A stretch of 64,000 bases of DNA from JAJRXR01 sp041987545 (GTDB lineage Bacteria > Planctomycetota > Phycisphaerae > Phycisphaerales > UBA1924): the NCBI GenBank assembly GCA_041987545.1, contig JBHIWH010000004.1:186001-250000 (forward strand), read 5' to 3'. Each line of letters starts with the position of its first letter. The stretch's first letter is position 1. The notes under the pieces were generated by a model. The model worked only from the letters and a program-made list of their open reading frames with translations, was not told the DNA's origin and did not search any database. Below are positions 9,911 through 17,719 of the stretch, piece by piece. The position numbers were made by a program, and so were the translations under genes.

Positions 9911-10348
9911 TCAGCGGCGGGCGATGAACCACGTGCCGACGGCGCCGGCGGCGATCACCGGGAGGGCGATGATCCAGTCGCCCCGGGCGAGGAAGGCGCC
10001 GCAGCTGCCCGCGATGAAGAACCACATCAGCCCGATGGAGATGACCTTGGCCTTCATGGGCATCTTCACGCCCGGCTCGAGATAGACGAGGAAGGGGCGG
10101 AAGAAGCGGTTTCGGATGAGCTTGGCCTCGAGCCAGGGGCAGCTCTTGGCGAAGGACCACGAGGCGAGGATCAGGAAGATGGTGGTCGGCAGCCCGGGAA
10201 CGACGACGCCGACGGCGCCGAGGGCCACGAAGAGCACGCCCACACTGGCCAGAGCCCACCGCCAGGGGGTGAAGGGGATGACGGTCGTCGCCGTCCCTTC
10301 CAGAGCCTGATTGATCGCGGCGTTGGGAACGCCGGGGTGGGTGGTCAT
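9911..10348 (-). CDS. DUF454 (YbaN-like) inner-membrane protein
   Basis: This 145-aa protein has four hydrophobic segments. It carries the family block GVVVPGLPTTIFLILASWSFAKSCP, which is the hallmark of DUF454. Members are small inner-membrane proteins of unknown function, in some genomes close to iron or haem genes. The ATG at 10346-10348 is chosen because the family similarity begins shortly after it. A Fur-like palindrome (10423-10437) lies about 75 bp upstream. The catalase gene lies upstream in the same direction, but a good intrinsic terminator separates them, so it is probably its own transcription unit. Confidence 0.88.
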   Translation of the reverse strand: MTTHPGVPNAAINQALEGTATTVIPFTPWRWALASVGVLFVALGAVGVVVPGLPTTIFLILASWSFAKSCPWLEAKLIRNRFFRPFLVYLEPGVKMPMKAKVISIGLMWFFIAGSCGAFLARGDWIIALPVIAAGAVGTWFIARR

Positions 10349-10422
10349 GAAGCCCCAAGTCGGCGGGTTGGCCGGCTCGGGGGTCGATTCAAGGCCCTGG
10401 GGGGGCCCGGGTCCAGCGCCAC

Positions 10423-10437
10423 TGAGACTCAATCTCA
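10423..10437 (-). promoter_or_regulatory. Fur-like 7-1-7 operator upstream of the DUF454 gene
   Basis: TGAGACTCAATCTCA is an inverted repeat with 6 of 7 arm positions complementary and 10 of 14 positions matching the Fur 7-1-7 consensus (TGATAAT-N-ATTATCA). It lies about 75 bp before the start codon. The regulator itself is not in the window. Confidence 0.5.
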
Positions 10438-10512
10438 ACGAGGCCGGGCCGGGCGTCCCCTGGAGAGGCGCAAGTCTGGGCGTGGGGACGCCATAGGAAG
10501 CGGGGAGAAGGG

Positions 10513-10551
10513 AAAGAAAAAGCCCGGCGGGCGGAAAGGCCGCGACCGGGC
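10513..10551 (-). terminator. Intrinsic terminator after the catalase gene
   Basis: On the minus strand a GCCCGG/CCGGGC stem (rc arms 10546-10551 and 10522-10527), with an inner GCGG/CCGC pairing, is followed directly by TTTTTCTTT (rc of 10513-10521). It is one of the few classic T-tract terminators in the window. Confidence 0.8.
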
Positions 10552-10577
10552 GTGAGACCTCGGGGTGGGCGTCGGCG

Positions 10578-12080
10578 TCAGACGCCGGCGGTCTGGGCGC
10601 CGGCCTTGGCCATGGCGGCCTCGACGTCGATGCCGAGCTTGGCGGCGACGCGCTTGCCGTAGTCCTCGTCGGCGCGGAAGAAGTGGCAGAGCTGGCGCAT
10701 CTGGACCTCTTCGCGTGCGTCGCCGAGGACGCCGGCGATGCGCGTGGTCAGGCGGTCCTTCTGGCCGTCGTCGAAGAGCCGGTAGAGGTTGCCGGCCTGG
10801 GTGAAGTCGTCATGGTCGACGCGCGAGTCGTAGCGGTCGACGGTGGTCTGGCCCAGGTCCCAGGCGGGGTCCTTCTTGACGGGGCACTCGGCGGGGGTGC
10901 CCTGACGGGAGTTGGGGAAGTAGTTGGGCGCCGAGCCGTAGGTCTCGGCGGTCGCGCCCTGGCCGTCGCGCATGTAGTGCATGACGGGGCAGCGCGGCTT
11001 GTTGACCGGGATCTGGTGGTGGTTGACGCCCAGGCGGTGCAGGTGCGTGTCGGCGTACGACATCAGCCGCGCCTGGAGCATCTTGTCGGGGCTGGGGCCG
11101 ATGCCGGGGACGAGGGCGGAGGGCTTGAAGGCCGCCTGCTCGACCTCGGCGTGGTAGTTCTCGGGGTTGCGGTTGAGCTCGAGCACGCCGACGTCGATGA
11201 GCGGGAATTCGGCGTGCGGCCAGACCTTGGTCAGGTCGAACGGGTTCCAGCCGGTCTTGGTCTCCCACTCGATCGCCTGCTTCTGGGTCATGACCTGGAT
11301 CTGCACGTTCCAGCGGGGGAAATCGCCCTTCTCGATGGCGTTGAAGAGGTCGCGCTGGTGGGACTCGCGGTCGCCGGCGATGGTGGCGGCCGAGTCCTCG
11401 TCGGTCATGGTCTGGAAGCCGGCCTGGTTCTTGAAGTGGAACTTGCACCAGACGCGCTCGCCGTCGGCGTTGATGAGCGAGTACGTGTGCGAGCCGTAGC
11501 CGTGCATCGTGCGGTAGCTGGCGGGGATGCCCCGGTCGGAGAAGAGGATGGTCACCTGGTGGAGCGACTCGGGGCAGAGTGACCAGAAGTCCCACTGCAT
11601 GTCGTTGTCGCGGAGGTTGGTCTTGGGGTCGCGCTTCTGGGTGTGGATGAAGTTGGCGAACTTGAGGGGATCGCGGACGAAGAAGACGGGCGTGTTGTTG
11701 CCGACCAGGTCCCAGTTGCCCTCATCGGTGTAGAACTTGAGGGCGAAGCCGCGGACGTCGCGCTCGGCGTCGGCGGCGCCGCGTTCTCCAGCGACGGTGC
11801 TGAATCGCAGGAAGACCTCGGTCTCCTTGCCGACCTTGCTGAAGAGGCTGGCCTTGGAGTACTTGCTGATGTCGCTGGTGACCTTGAACGTGCCGTAGGC
11901 GCCCGAGCCCTTGGCGTGGACGACGCGCTCGGGGATGCGCTCGCGGTTGAAGTGCTGCATCTGCTCGAGGAGCTGGACGTCCTGCATGAGCAGCGGGCCC
12001 CGAGGGCCGGCGGTCTCGGAGTTGTGCTGGTCGGCGATGGGCCGGCCCTCGGCGGTGGTGAGGTTCGGACGGTTGCTCAT
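10578..12080 (-). CDS. katA: Monofunctional haem catalase (small-subunit, clade 3 type)
   Basis: This 500-aa protein is the usual length of small-subunit catalases. It breaks hydrogen peroxide down to water and oxygen in the cytoplasm. Active-site His55 lies in RVVHAKGSGAYG, the distal Asn in VGNNTPVFF (about residue 128), and the proximal haem Tyr in RLMSYADTHLHRLG. The protein is complete to its C-terminus. The start MSNRPNLTTAEGRP is typical of the family and follows GGAGCAGCAC. A PerR-like palindrome at 12145-12159 lies about 65 bp upstream, which fits induction by peroxide. A T-tract terminator ends the unit. Very sure. Confidence 0.98.
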   Translation of the reverse strand: MSNRPNLTTAEGRPIADQHNSETAGPRGPLLMQDVQLLEQMQHFNRERIPERVVHAKGSGAYGTFKVTSDISKYSKASLFSKVGKETEVFLRFSTVAGERGAADAERDVRGFALKFYTDEGNWDLVGNNTPVFFVRDPLKFANFIHTQKRDPKTNLRDNDMQWDFWSLCPESLHQVTILFSDRGIPASYRTMHGYGSHTYSLINADGERVWCKFHFKNQAGFQTMTDEDSAATIAGDRESHQRDLFNAIEKGDFPRWNVQIQVMTQKQAIEWETKTGWNPFDLTKVWPHAEFPLIDVGVLELNRNPENYHAEVEQAAFKPSALVPGIGPSPDKMLQARLMSYADTHLHRLGVNHHQIPVNKPRCPVMHYMRDGQGATAETYGSAPNYFPNSRQGTPAECPVKKDPAWDLGQTTVDRYDSRVDHDDFTQAGNLYRLFDDGQKDRLTTRIAGVLGDAREEVQMRQLCHFFRADEDYGKRVAAKLGIDVEAAMAKAGAQTAGV

Positions 12081-12144
12081 CGTGCTGCTCCTCGCGGCGG
12101 GGAAGACGGACAGCGCCCGAGCCGCAAACGCCCCGGGCGGTTCT

Positions 12145-12159
12145 TTAGAATGACTCTAG
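12145..12159 (-). promoter_or_regulatory. PerR-like 7-1-7 operator upstream of katA
   Basis: TTAGAATGACTCTAG matches 10 of 14 positions of the PerR box (TTATAAT-N-ATTATAA), and 5 of 7 arm positions are complementary. It is AT-rich in a GC-rich context and lies about 65 bp before the catalase start, where a peroxide-responsive repressor would be expected to bind. Confidence 0.55.
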
Positions 12160-12195
12160 ACAAATCGCCCGGGGGGCGTCAACCGGAGGGCTCGC

Positions 12196-12882
12196 TCACG
12201 GGATGGCGGGGTCGGGCGAGGCCGTTTCGGCCGACTCCCGGGCCGCCCGGAGACGTTCGGTGGCCATCTCGTGGAGACCCCGGACGAACTCGAGCGGCGT
12301 CTTGCCCTCCAGCTGCTTGCTCACCGGATAGGCCGATCCGAGTCGCTCCGAGATCGTCTCCCCCCGGCCCGGGTCCAGGTCGACGGCGAGCGGTGCGCCC
12401 TTCCCGCGCGGCTTGAGGTGGAGCCTGTGGATCGACCGGTCCTCGATCGGGGACCGGGTCTCGGCGATGTACGCGACGACGGCAACGGGCGTCGTCCGCT
12501 TGAGCTCGAAGTCGGAGTAGGTCGCCGACCCGAAGTGCTCGCGCAGAGACGGATCGATGTATGGGAAGAGCAGCATGTCGCGCATCATGGAGGCGGTCTC
12601 CTGCTGCTCCTCGGGCGTCATGCGTCTGAAGTCGTTCCCGAACGCGCGGCGGCCGATCTCCTCCCAGTCGAACCACGTTGTCACGACGCGCTCCGCGTCG
12701 TCGCCGGAGACGGCCTCGGTGAAGGCGCGGGCGAACTCCACTGGGTCCGTCGGACGGTCGGCATCTGGCGACGCCGCCTCGGACGACTCGGCGCCTTGCA
12801 GCTGGTCCGGCCCGTCGCGCGAGCAGCCGGAGAGCAAGAGGGCGGCGCCGGCGAGGGCGGCGAGGCAGGCATGGATGTGCAC
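12196..12882 (-). CDS. Predicted lipoprotein of unknown function
   Basis: This 228-aa protein has a lipobox, LLLSGC, at about residues 16-21. The mature protein should be lipid-anchored at Cys21. It is followed by an acidic/serine linker and a helical domain with the segment FARAFTEAVSGDDAERVVTTWFDWEEI, which resembles small proteins that carry an NTF2-like or DUF fold. The C-terminal part contains PLEFVRGLHEMATERLRAA. The GTG start at 12880-12882 follows GGGGGG. No catalytic motif is seen and I do not recognise the family. It lies between the catalase promoter and a DinB-like gene in the same direction, 24 bp apart. Confidence 0.75.
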   Translation of the reverse strand: MHIHACLAALAGAALLLSGCSRDGPDQLQGAESSEAASPDADRPTDPVEFARAFTEAVSGDDAERVVTTWFDWEEIGRRAFGNDFRRMTPEEQQETASMMRDMLLFPYIDPSLREHFGSATYSDFELKRTTPVAVVAYIAETRSPIEDRSIHRLHLKPRGKGAPLAVDLDPGRGETISERLGSAYPVSKQLEGKTPLEFVRGLHEMATERLRAARESAETASPDPAIP

Positions 12883-12906
12883 GAGAATCCCCCCTTTGGA
12901 TACGGG

Positions 12907-13404
12907 CTAGGCGTTGTTATCGACCATGAAGATCCACTCCAGGACGCTGGAAGGCGGGAGCGGGTCGACGCCGAGCCGGCGGAGCATGTTCAGCGCCTGG
13001 GCACGGTGGTGCATGCCGTGGGTCGTGACGTGGGTGAGGACGGCGCCCCTGGAGAAGGAGTAGGTCTTGCCCCCGCGCTCGCCGGAGACGATTTCGTCGT
13101 GCGGGCGCGACGTCGCAAGCTCGAAGATCTCGCCCGCGATCCCGTCGAGCAGCTCGAGCAGGGCGACCGGCGTGTGCGGGCCCGAGGCCTCGAGGCGTTC
13201 GCGCTGCTCGCGTCCGGCGAGCAGGTCACCCCAGCCGCGCATCGCGCCCAGGACGTGGGTCATGGTCGTGCGGAGCGTGCCGACGCCCATGTCGAACTCG
13301 CGGTCGAGCTGCTCGTCGGAGAGCCCCGCGCAGGCGTCGAGGACGGAGCGGGTGGCCCAGTGGTTGTGGGCGAGGAGGATCAGGGCGGGGTCGCTGGCGG
13401 GCAT
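12907..13404 (-). CDS. DinB-family metalloprotein
   Basis: This 165-aa protein has the metal-site histidine pattern of the DinB/YfiT four-helix fold: HNHWATRSVLDACAGLSDEQ at the start, MTHVLGAMRGW around residue 48 and HGMHHRAQALNMLRRLG near residue 130. Members include thiol-dependent S-transferases (bacillithiol or mycothiol type) and many of unknown role. Here the function is open. The ATG follows GGAGGAAA. A second DinB-type gene lies 3 kb away at 16321-16872 and is only distantly similar. Confidence 0.88.
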   Translation of the reverse strand: MPASDPALILLAHNHWATRSVLDACAGLSDEQLDREFDMGVGTLRTTMTHVLGAMRGWGDLLAGREQRERLEASGPHTPVALLELLDGIAGEIFELATSRPHDEIVSGERGGKTYSFSRGAVLTHVTTHGMHHRAQALNMLRRLGVDPLPPSSVLEWIFMVDNNA

Positions 13405-13474
13405 GGGGTTTCCTCCGTTCGTGCGGCTCGGTGAATCGTACTCGGCGGTGTTGAGTGGGCGCCGCGGGCGGGGG

Positions 13475-13480
13475 TAGGCT
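13475..13480 (+). promoter_or_regulatory. Putative -10 box (TAGGCT)
   Basis: TAGGCT lies 44 nt before the ATG at 13525, in the divergent gap with the DinB gene; the same hexamer is found before accB and the esterase gene. Confidence 0.35.
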
Positions 13481-13524
13481 GGGGTCGGGCCAGGGGTCTC
13501 GTCGGTTCACGAGAGGAGGCCGCG

Positions 13525-14676
13525 ATGTGCCGCAGGAGTTCGAGATTCTTGTCCGCGTTGCTTGCGTCGTGCGCGCTGGGCGCCGTCGCGTCGGGGCAGA
13601 CCGTCGGTGGGTGGGGCGTCGGGGATGAAGACGCCCGGCCCGGGGAGCGGCCGATCTCGCGGGATGTCGAGGTCGTCACGTTCGCCGGCGGCGTGCTGAC
13701 GGGGATCCAGACCGGCAGGCCGTGGAGCACGCGGACGATCGCGACGCTGCCCGAGAGCGAGGGCGTGGTCCGCTCGTTTGGCGGGCGGCTCTACGTGCTG
13801 ACGCCCGAGAGCGGGATGATCCGGTCGTTCGACCGCGCCGGGAATCTCGTCGGGCAGGCGGCGGTCGATCCGGCGTCGGCGCCGACAGATATCGCGCCGG
13901 TCTCGCCCGAGGAGGTCTACGTCGCGACGGCGCGCGACGGGCGGGTGACACGCGTGTCGCTGGGCGACGGGATCGCCCGGTCGTTCGTGGACCTGAACGA
14001 ACTGGACGAACCGGACGGCACGCCCGACCCGGGGATGATGATCGTGGACCGCGGACGGCTGTTCGTGCAGCTGCGCAGGATCGACGACAAGAACCCGTGG
14101 ATGTTCGACGAGCGCGGGGCGTTGGCGGTGATCGACCTGGCGAGCGAGACGCTGATCGACGCGGACGCGCAGACGCCGGGCGTGCAGGCGATCGAGCTGG
14201 CCGGGCCGCACCCCAGGCTGAAGATGCGGATCCTCGAAGGGCCTCGGCGTCTGTACATCAGCTCCTCGGGCGCCGACCCGTACACGGTCTGGCCCCCCGG
14301 CGGGATGGACGAGGTGGATCTGGACACGCTTACGCCCCTGGGGCTGGTCTTCAGCGAGATCGACGCGGCGAACATCAGCGCGATTTGGCCGATCACGACC
14401 ACGTCCGGGATCTTGATTTTCCACACGGACATCATCGCGTCGGCGCACCTGTCGTCGTACAGCGTGGCGCCGTTCATGTTCGACGGGATCCACGACGAGC
14501 TGTTCGGGTACATCCAGGTCCTGGCGGTCGATGACCGGACGGGGCTGATCTACATGCCCACGCTCGCGGGGCAGGTGCGCGTGATCGACGCGGCCAGCGA
14601 ACGGACGCTGGCGATCCCCGAGATCGGCGGGGGCGTGGCGACGGACATCGAGATCGTGCGCTGGTCGCGAGAATGA
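13525..14676 (+). CDS. Exported beta-propeller-like protein of unknown function
   Basis: This 383-aa protein has an N-terminal signal peptide (SALLASCALGAVASGQ). The rest has repeated strands such as GGRLYVLTPESGMIRSFDRAG, EVYVATARDGRVTRVS, TGLIYMPTLAGQVRVIDAASERT, spaced like the blades of a beta-propeller (YVTN/NHL/Kelch style). No enzymatic motif is visible. The start follows GAGAGGAGG. It stands alone and is convergent with the SDR gene, from which it is separated by a strong 13-bp hairpin. I do not recognise a named family. Confidence 0.75.
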   Translation: MCRRSSRFLSALLASCALGAVASGQTVGGWGVGDEDARPGERPISRDVEVVTFAGGVLTGIQTGRPWSTRTIATLPESEGVVRSFGGRLYVLTPESGMIRSFDRAGNLVGQAAVDPASAPTDIAPVSPEEVYVATARDGRVTRVSLGDGIARSFVDLNELDEPDGTPDPGMMIVDRGRLFVQLRRIDDKNPWMFDERGALAVIDLASETLIDADAQTPGVQAIELAGPHPRLKMRILEGPRRLYISSSGADPYTVWPPGGMDEVDLDTLTPLGLVFSEIDAANISAIWPITTTSGILIFHTDIIASAHLSSYSVAPFMFDGIHDELFGYIQVLAVDDRTGLIYMPTLAGQVRVIDAASERTLAIPEIGGGVATDIEIVRWSRE

Positions 14677-14679
14677 GAC

Positions 14680-14713
14680 GGCGCCGACACGCCGGGGGTC
14701 GCGTGTCGGCGCC
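14680..14713. terminator. Strong 13-bp hairpin between convergent genes
   Basis: Perfect 13-bp arms (14680-14692 and 14701-14713) and an 8-nt loop lie between the stops of the exported protein (+) and the SDR gene (-). No T-tract follows on either side, but position and stem strength fit a two-way terminator. Confidence 0.7.
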
Positions 14714-14740
14714 GGGTCTCGGGGGACACGTTGGCTCGGC

Positions 14741-15508
14741 TCAGCCGGTGACGAACCCGGCCGTGGCGCCCCCGCCCACGGGCAGGGCGTGCCCGGTGAT
14801 GTACTTCGAGGCGTCGGAGGCGAGGAAGACGACCGCGTCGGCGATCTCCTCGGGGGTCCCGGGGCGGTCCATCGGGATGATCGAGTTGAACACGTCGGGG
14901 TTGCCCCCGCTGGCCCGCTCGAGCATGGGCGTGAGGATGGGCCCCGGGGCGACGGTGTTGACTCGGATGTTGGCGCCCGCGAGCTCGAGCGCGAGCGAGC
15001 GGGTCAGACCCTCGACGGCGAACTTGGAGGCGACGTACGTCGCGAAGTTGGCCACGCCTTGCAATCCCAGGATGGACGAGGTGTTGATGATCACACCGCC
15101 GCCGCGCGCCTTGAGCGCGGGGATCTGGTGGCGGACGGCGTTCCAGATCGAGCGGACGTTGGTGTCGAAGACGACGTCGTAGTTCGAGGGGTCCGAGTCG
15201 ACGATCGGACCCGGCGTGCCCTCCGTGCCCGCGTTGTTGAAGGCGATGTCGAGACCGCCGAACTCGGAGTGAGCGGCGCCGACGAGGGCCTTGAGCTGAT
15301 CGTCGTGGGTGACGTCCGTCTGGACGAAGACGGCCTTGCCGCCGGCGGCGCGGATCTTCTCCGCGACGGCCTCGCCCTTGTCGACGGAGCGGGCGGCGAG
15401 CACGACGCCGGCGCCGACGTTGGCGAGGGCGACGGCGCTGGCGGCGCCGATGCCCGAGCTGGCGCCCGTGACGATCGCGACCTTGCCTGTGAGATCTTGT
15501 GGGGGCAT
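14741..15508 (-). CDS. Short-chain dehydrogenase/reductase (SDR, classical)
   Basis: This 255-aa protein is of normal SDR length. The Rossmann motif TGASSGIGAAS near the N-terminus, NNAG, the catalytic Ser in INTSSILGLQG, and Y-V-A-S-K are present; together they bind NAD(P) and reduce or oxidise a carbonyl or alcohol. The closing part PEEIADAVVFLASDASKYITGHALPVGGG is typical of FabG/glucose-dehydrogenase-like members. The ATG at 15506-15508 follows GGAGAAC. The gap to the TetR gene upstream contains a copy of the palindrome found before the tetR gene, so it is probably under that repressor. Substrate unknown. Confidence 0.93.
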   Translation of the reverse strand: MPPQDLTGKVAIVTGASSGIGAASAVALANVGAGVVLAARSVDKGEAVAEKIRAAGGKAVFVQTDVTHDDQLKALVGAAHSEFGGLDIAFNNAGTEGTPGPIVDSDPSNYDVVFDTNVRSIWNAVRHQIPALKARGGGVIINTSSILGLQGVANFATYVASKFAVEGLTRSLALELAGANIRVNTVAPGPILTPMLERASGGNPDVFNSIIPMDRPGTPEEIADAVVFLASDASKYITGHALPVGGGATAGFVTG

Positions 15509-15597
15509 GGGGTGTTCTCCTCGATCGGGTGTGAGTTCTGGGTCCGAAGCGGGAACCGGCGTAACTAACTGATTGTTCCGATTTGGAACGAGAATTT

Positions 15598-15613
15598 CCA
15601 ACCGTGCGTTCTG
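15598..15613 (-). promoter_or_regulatory. Putative TetR operator copy before the SDR gene
   Basis: This 16-mer matches 12 of 16 positions of the palindrome at 16296-16311, and the half-site GCGTTCTG is identical. It lies about 90 bp before the SDR start and next to a GTTCC-N5-GGAAC inverted repeat (15575-15589). Confidence 0.5.
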
Positions 15614-15660
15614 AAAAACATCGAGACCAGGCCGAAACGGTGTCCTGGCAAGACGTTGTG

Positions 15661-16254
15661 TCAGGCTCGGAGGGTCGAGATCAGCGCCCGGACCGCCGCC
15701 CTGCCGGCCCTCCTCGGGGGCGGGGCGGCGTCCAGCGAGACGATGCCCATCTGCAGCAGGATGATCGACCAGGCCGCCTCGGGGATCTTGACGCCCTCGG
15801 CCAGCTCGCCCGTCTCGCGGGCGTCCCGGAGCAGTCCCGCGTAGATCCCGTGCAGGTTTTGCTGGGAACGCTCGAAACGCCTGCGGACCTCGGGGTCGGC
15901 GCTGGCCATCTCGGTCACGGCGCGCTGGTAGAGGCAGCCGCAGACGTCGGCGTCCTCGTGGGCGTGGTCCACCATGCCCAGGAGGCTGTTCTCGATGGCG
16001 TTGAGCGGGCCGACCCTGCCGGCGTCCTCGAACAGGCCCTTCGTGAAGGACTTGACCACGCAGCCGGCGTACATGTCCAGGGCCTGGAGGTAGAGCGCGT
16101 GCTTGTCGCCGAAGGTGTCGTAGAGGCTGAAGCGGTTGATGCCCATCGCCTCGGTCAGGTCCTGGATGGAGGCGCCCTCGTAGCCCTGGTCCCAGAACAC
16201 ACGCATGGCCTTCTGCAGCGCCTCTTCGGGGATGAATGACTTGGGGCGTGCCAT
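15661..16254 (-). CDS. TetR-family transcriptional repressor
   Basis: This 197-aa protein begins MARPKSFIPEEALQKAMRVFW, with a helix-turn-helix at about residues 25-50 (SIQDLTEAMGINRFSLYDTFGDK), typical of TetR regulators. The C-terminal ligand domain contains cysteines (DADVCGCLYQRAV), as in members of the AcrR/YxaF group. The ATG at 16252-16254 gives the standard family start. A perfect-arm palindrome lies 42 bp upstream and a related one precedes the SDR gene downstream. A self-repressing regulator of the SDR gene is the simplest reading. Confidence 0.92.
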   Translation of the reverse strand: MARPKSFIPEEALQKAMRVFWDQGYEGASIQDLTEAMGINRFSLYDTFGDKHALYLQALDMYAGCVVKSFTKGLFEDAGRVGPLNAIENSLLGMVDHAHEDADVCGCLYQRAVTEMASADPEVRRRFERSQQNLHGIYAGLLRDARETGELAEGVKIPEAAWSIILLQMGIVSLDAAPPPRRAGRAAVRALISTLRA

Positions 16255-16295
16255 CTGTACTCTGGGGATCAACGACCGGACGGGCGCCATTGTTT

Positions 16296-16311
16296 CAGAA
16301 CGGGCGTTCTG
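16296..16311 (-). promoter_or_regulatory. Palindromic operator upstream of the tetR gene
   Basis: CAGAACGGGCGTTCTG has perfect 6-bp arms and a 4-nt centre, 42 bp upstream of the TetR start and just downstream of the DinB gene stop. It is a likely autoregulatory site. Confidence 0.6.
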
Positions 16312-16320
16312 GCGCCAGGC

Positions 16321-16872
16321 TCAGCCGATCAGCCTGGGCAGGCCCAGGGCGCGTCGGAGGTCGAGGATCTGGCCGACGTGCGTGCCCGTGTGGTGGATCA
16401 TCCGCGTCGCCAGGACGAGGGCCGTGGTCGGGACGGCGGCGGCGCCCCACGTGATCTGGCGGACGCACGACTCGTCGTCGAGCGAGCGGACGGCATCGGC
16501 CAGGCTCGCGGCCGCGCCGGCGTGGATCTCCAGACCCCGTGCGAGCGACGGGAACAGGCCCGCGTCGGGCGAGGGCGCCGAGCCGAAGCACACGCTCTCG
16601 GTGTCGAAGCGTGAATCGTCGCCGGACCCGCCGTCGCCCGAGACGAAGTCGCGCTCGGGCAGCGGGCCCGGCTCGACGCCGCGGATGCGCTCGGCCGAAC
16701 GGCGGTGGTACAACGCCAGATGGCCCAGCGACCAGATGACGTGGTTGGGCATGCCCGGCGCCTGGGCGGCGCGGTTGGACTCGTCGAAGCCGGGCAGGAA
16801 CCGGTCGATCATCGCGGGCAGGCCCTCGACGGCGACGGCGATCTGCTCGATGGCGGGGTTGGCGTTGGGCAC
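16321..16872 (-). CDS. DinB-like (DUF1569-type) metalloprotein
   Basis: This 183-aa protein has the fold's histidines in HVIWSLGHLALYHRRSAERI (residues about 44-60) and in MIHHTGTHVGQILDLRRALG near the C-terminus. That arrangement is characteristic of DinB-superfamily four-helix bundles. No catalytic role is evident. It lies between the TetR operator and a divergent methyltransferase gene; the tetR gene is downstream in the same direction. It might be part of the same regulated stretch, but the operator-like site sits after its stop codon, so it probably has its own promoter. Confidence 0.8.
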   Translation of the reverse strand: MPNANPAIEQIAVAVEGLPAMIDRFLPGFDESNRAAQAPGMPNHVIWSLGHLALYHRRSAERIRGVEPGPLPERDFVSGDGGSGDDSRFDTESVCFGSAPSPDAGLFPSLARGLEIHAGAAASLADAVRSLDDESCVRQITWGAAAVPTTALVLATRMIHHTGTHVGQILDLRRALGLPRLIG

Positions 16873-16903
16873 GGCGGGGCTCCTGGTGGGGTCGGCCGGA
16901 TGC

Positions 16904-16909
16904 TACCCT
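16904..16909 (+). promoter_or_regulatory. Putative -10 box (TACCCT) for a leaderless methyltransferase mRNA
   Basis: TACCCT ends 7 nt before the GTG start at 16917 and no ribosome-binding site is visible, so the transcript would start at or near the start codon. Confidence 0.35.
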
Positions 16910-16916
16910 GCCGCGC

Positions 16917-17696
16917 GTGGGCGAGGCGCAGGGGTTCTACGACGATCCGCGGGTGTACGACGTGCTGCACACGCCCGGCACGGCGAGCGAGGTGGACGGG
17001 CTCGAGCGTATCGAGCGGCGGTTCGCGGGCCGCACGCGGGGCATGCCCGTCTGGCTCGAGCCGGCGTGCGGGACGGGGCGGTACCTGCGCGTCGCCGCGG
17101 GGCGGGGGCGGCGTGTCGTCGGCTTCGACCTGTCTGACGGCATGATTGGTTACGCGCGAGAATCGCTGAAGCGGCGGGGGCACGCGCGTCGGTCGCGCAT
17201 GTTCGTGGCGGACATGGGCGAGTTTGCCGACCATGTGCCGTGGCGCGTGGATCTGGCATTCAACCTGATCAGCACGATCCGCCACCTGGGGAGCGACGCG
17301 GCGCTGCTGGCCCACCTGGAGCAGGTCGCCCGGACGCTGGCGCCGGGCGGGGTGTACGCCGTGGGTCTGGGCACGTGCGTGTACGGCGCGGAGATGGAGA
17401 GCGAGGACGTCTGGACCGCGCGGCGGGGCTCGATGGGGGTGACACAAGTGGTCCAGTACTTCCCGGCCCGCGGGGCCGACCGCGTCGAGCGGGTCGTGAG
17501 CCACATGACCGTCCGCACGCCCGCGGGCGAGCGGCACATCGACTCGGCGTACACGCTGCGGGCGTACTCGCTGGGCCAGTGGTACGACGCGATCGCGGCG
17601 TCGCCGATGCGGCTGGAGGCGGTCGTCGAGGAGGACGGGCGGGACGTCGAGGCGCCCGCGAGCGGGTACGCGGTCTACGTGCTGCGGCCGGCGTGA
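16917..17696 (+). CDS. Class I SAM-dependent methyltransferase
   Basis: This 259-aa protein has motif I, LEPACGTGRYLRVA (residues about 47-60), followed by VVGFDLSDGMIGYAR and a DMGEF acidic motif. These are the S-adenosylmethionine-binding elements of the Methyltransf_11/25 type. The methylated substrate is not evident. GTG at 16917 is chosen because the N-terminal segment MGEAQGFYDDPRVYDVLH is typical of the group (many begin FYDDP..YD.LH). No Shine-Dalgarno sequence precedes it. It is divergent from the DinB gene and convergent with the 964-aa exported protein. Confidence 0.9.
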   Translation: MGEAQGFYDDPRVYDVLHTPGTASEVDGLERIERRFAGRTRGMPVWLEPACGTGRYLRVAAGRGRRVVGFDLSDGMIGYARESLKRRGHARRSRMFVADMGEFADHVPWRVDLAFNLISTIRHLGSDAALLAHLEQVARTLAPGGVYAVGLGTCVYGAEMESEDVWTARRGSMGVTQVVQYFPARGADRVERVVSHMTVRTPAGERHIDSAYTLRAYSLGQWYDAIAASPMRLEAVVEEDGRDVEAPASGYAVYVLRPA

Positions 17697-17719
17697 GCGT
17701 CCGGCGGGGCGGGCGCGGA

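Noticed and set aside
10683..11582. Plus-strand open frame opposite katA, and similar ones opposite thiC (7134-8588) and the 964-aa protein (19010-20737)
   Set aside because: Antisense shadows of conserved genes; their residues are the mirror of the codon bias on the other strand.
12907..16872. The two DinB-like genes as a recent duplication
   Set aside because: Their sequences share only the histidine pattern of the fold and differ elsewhere, so they are not recent copies.
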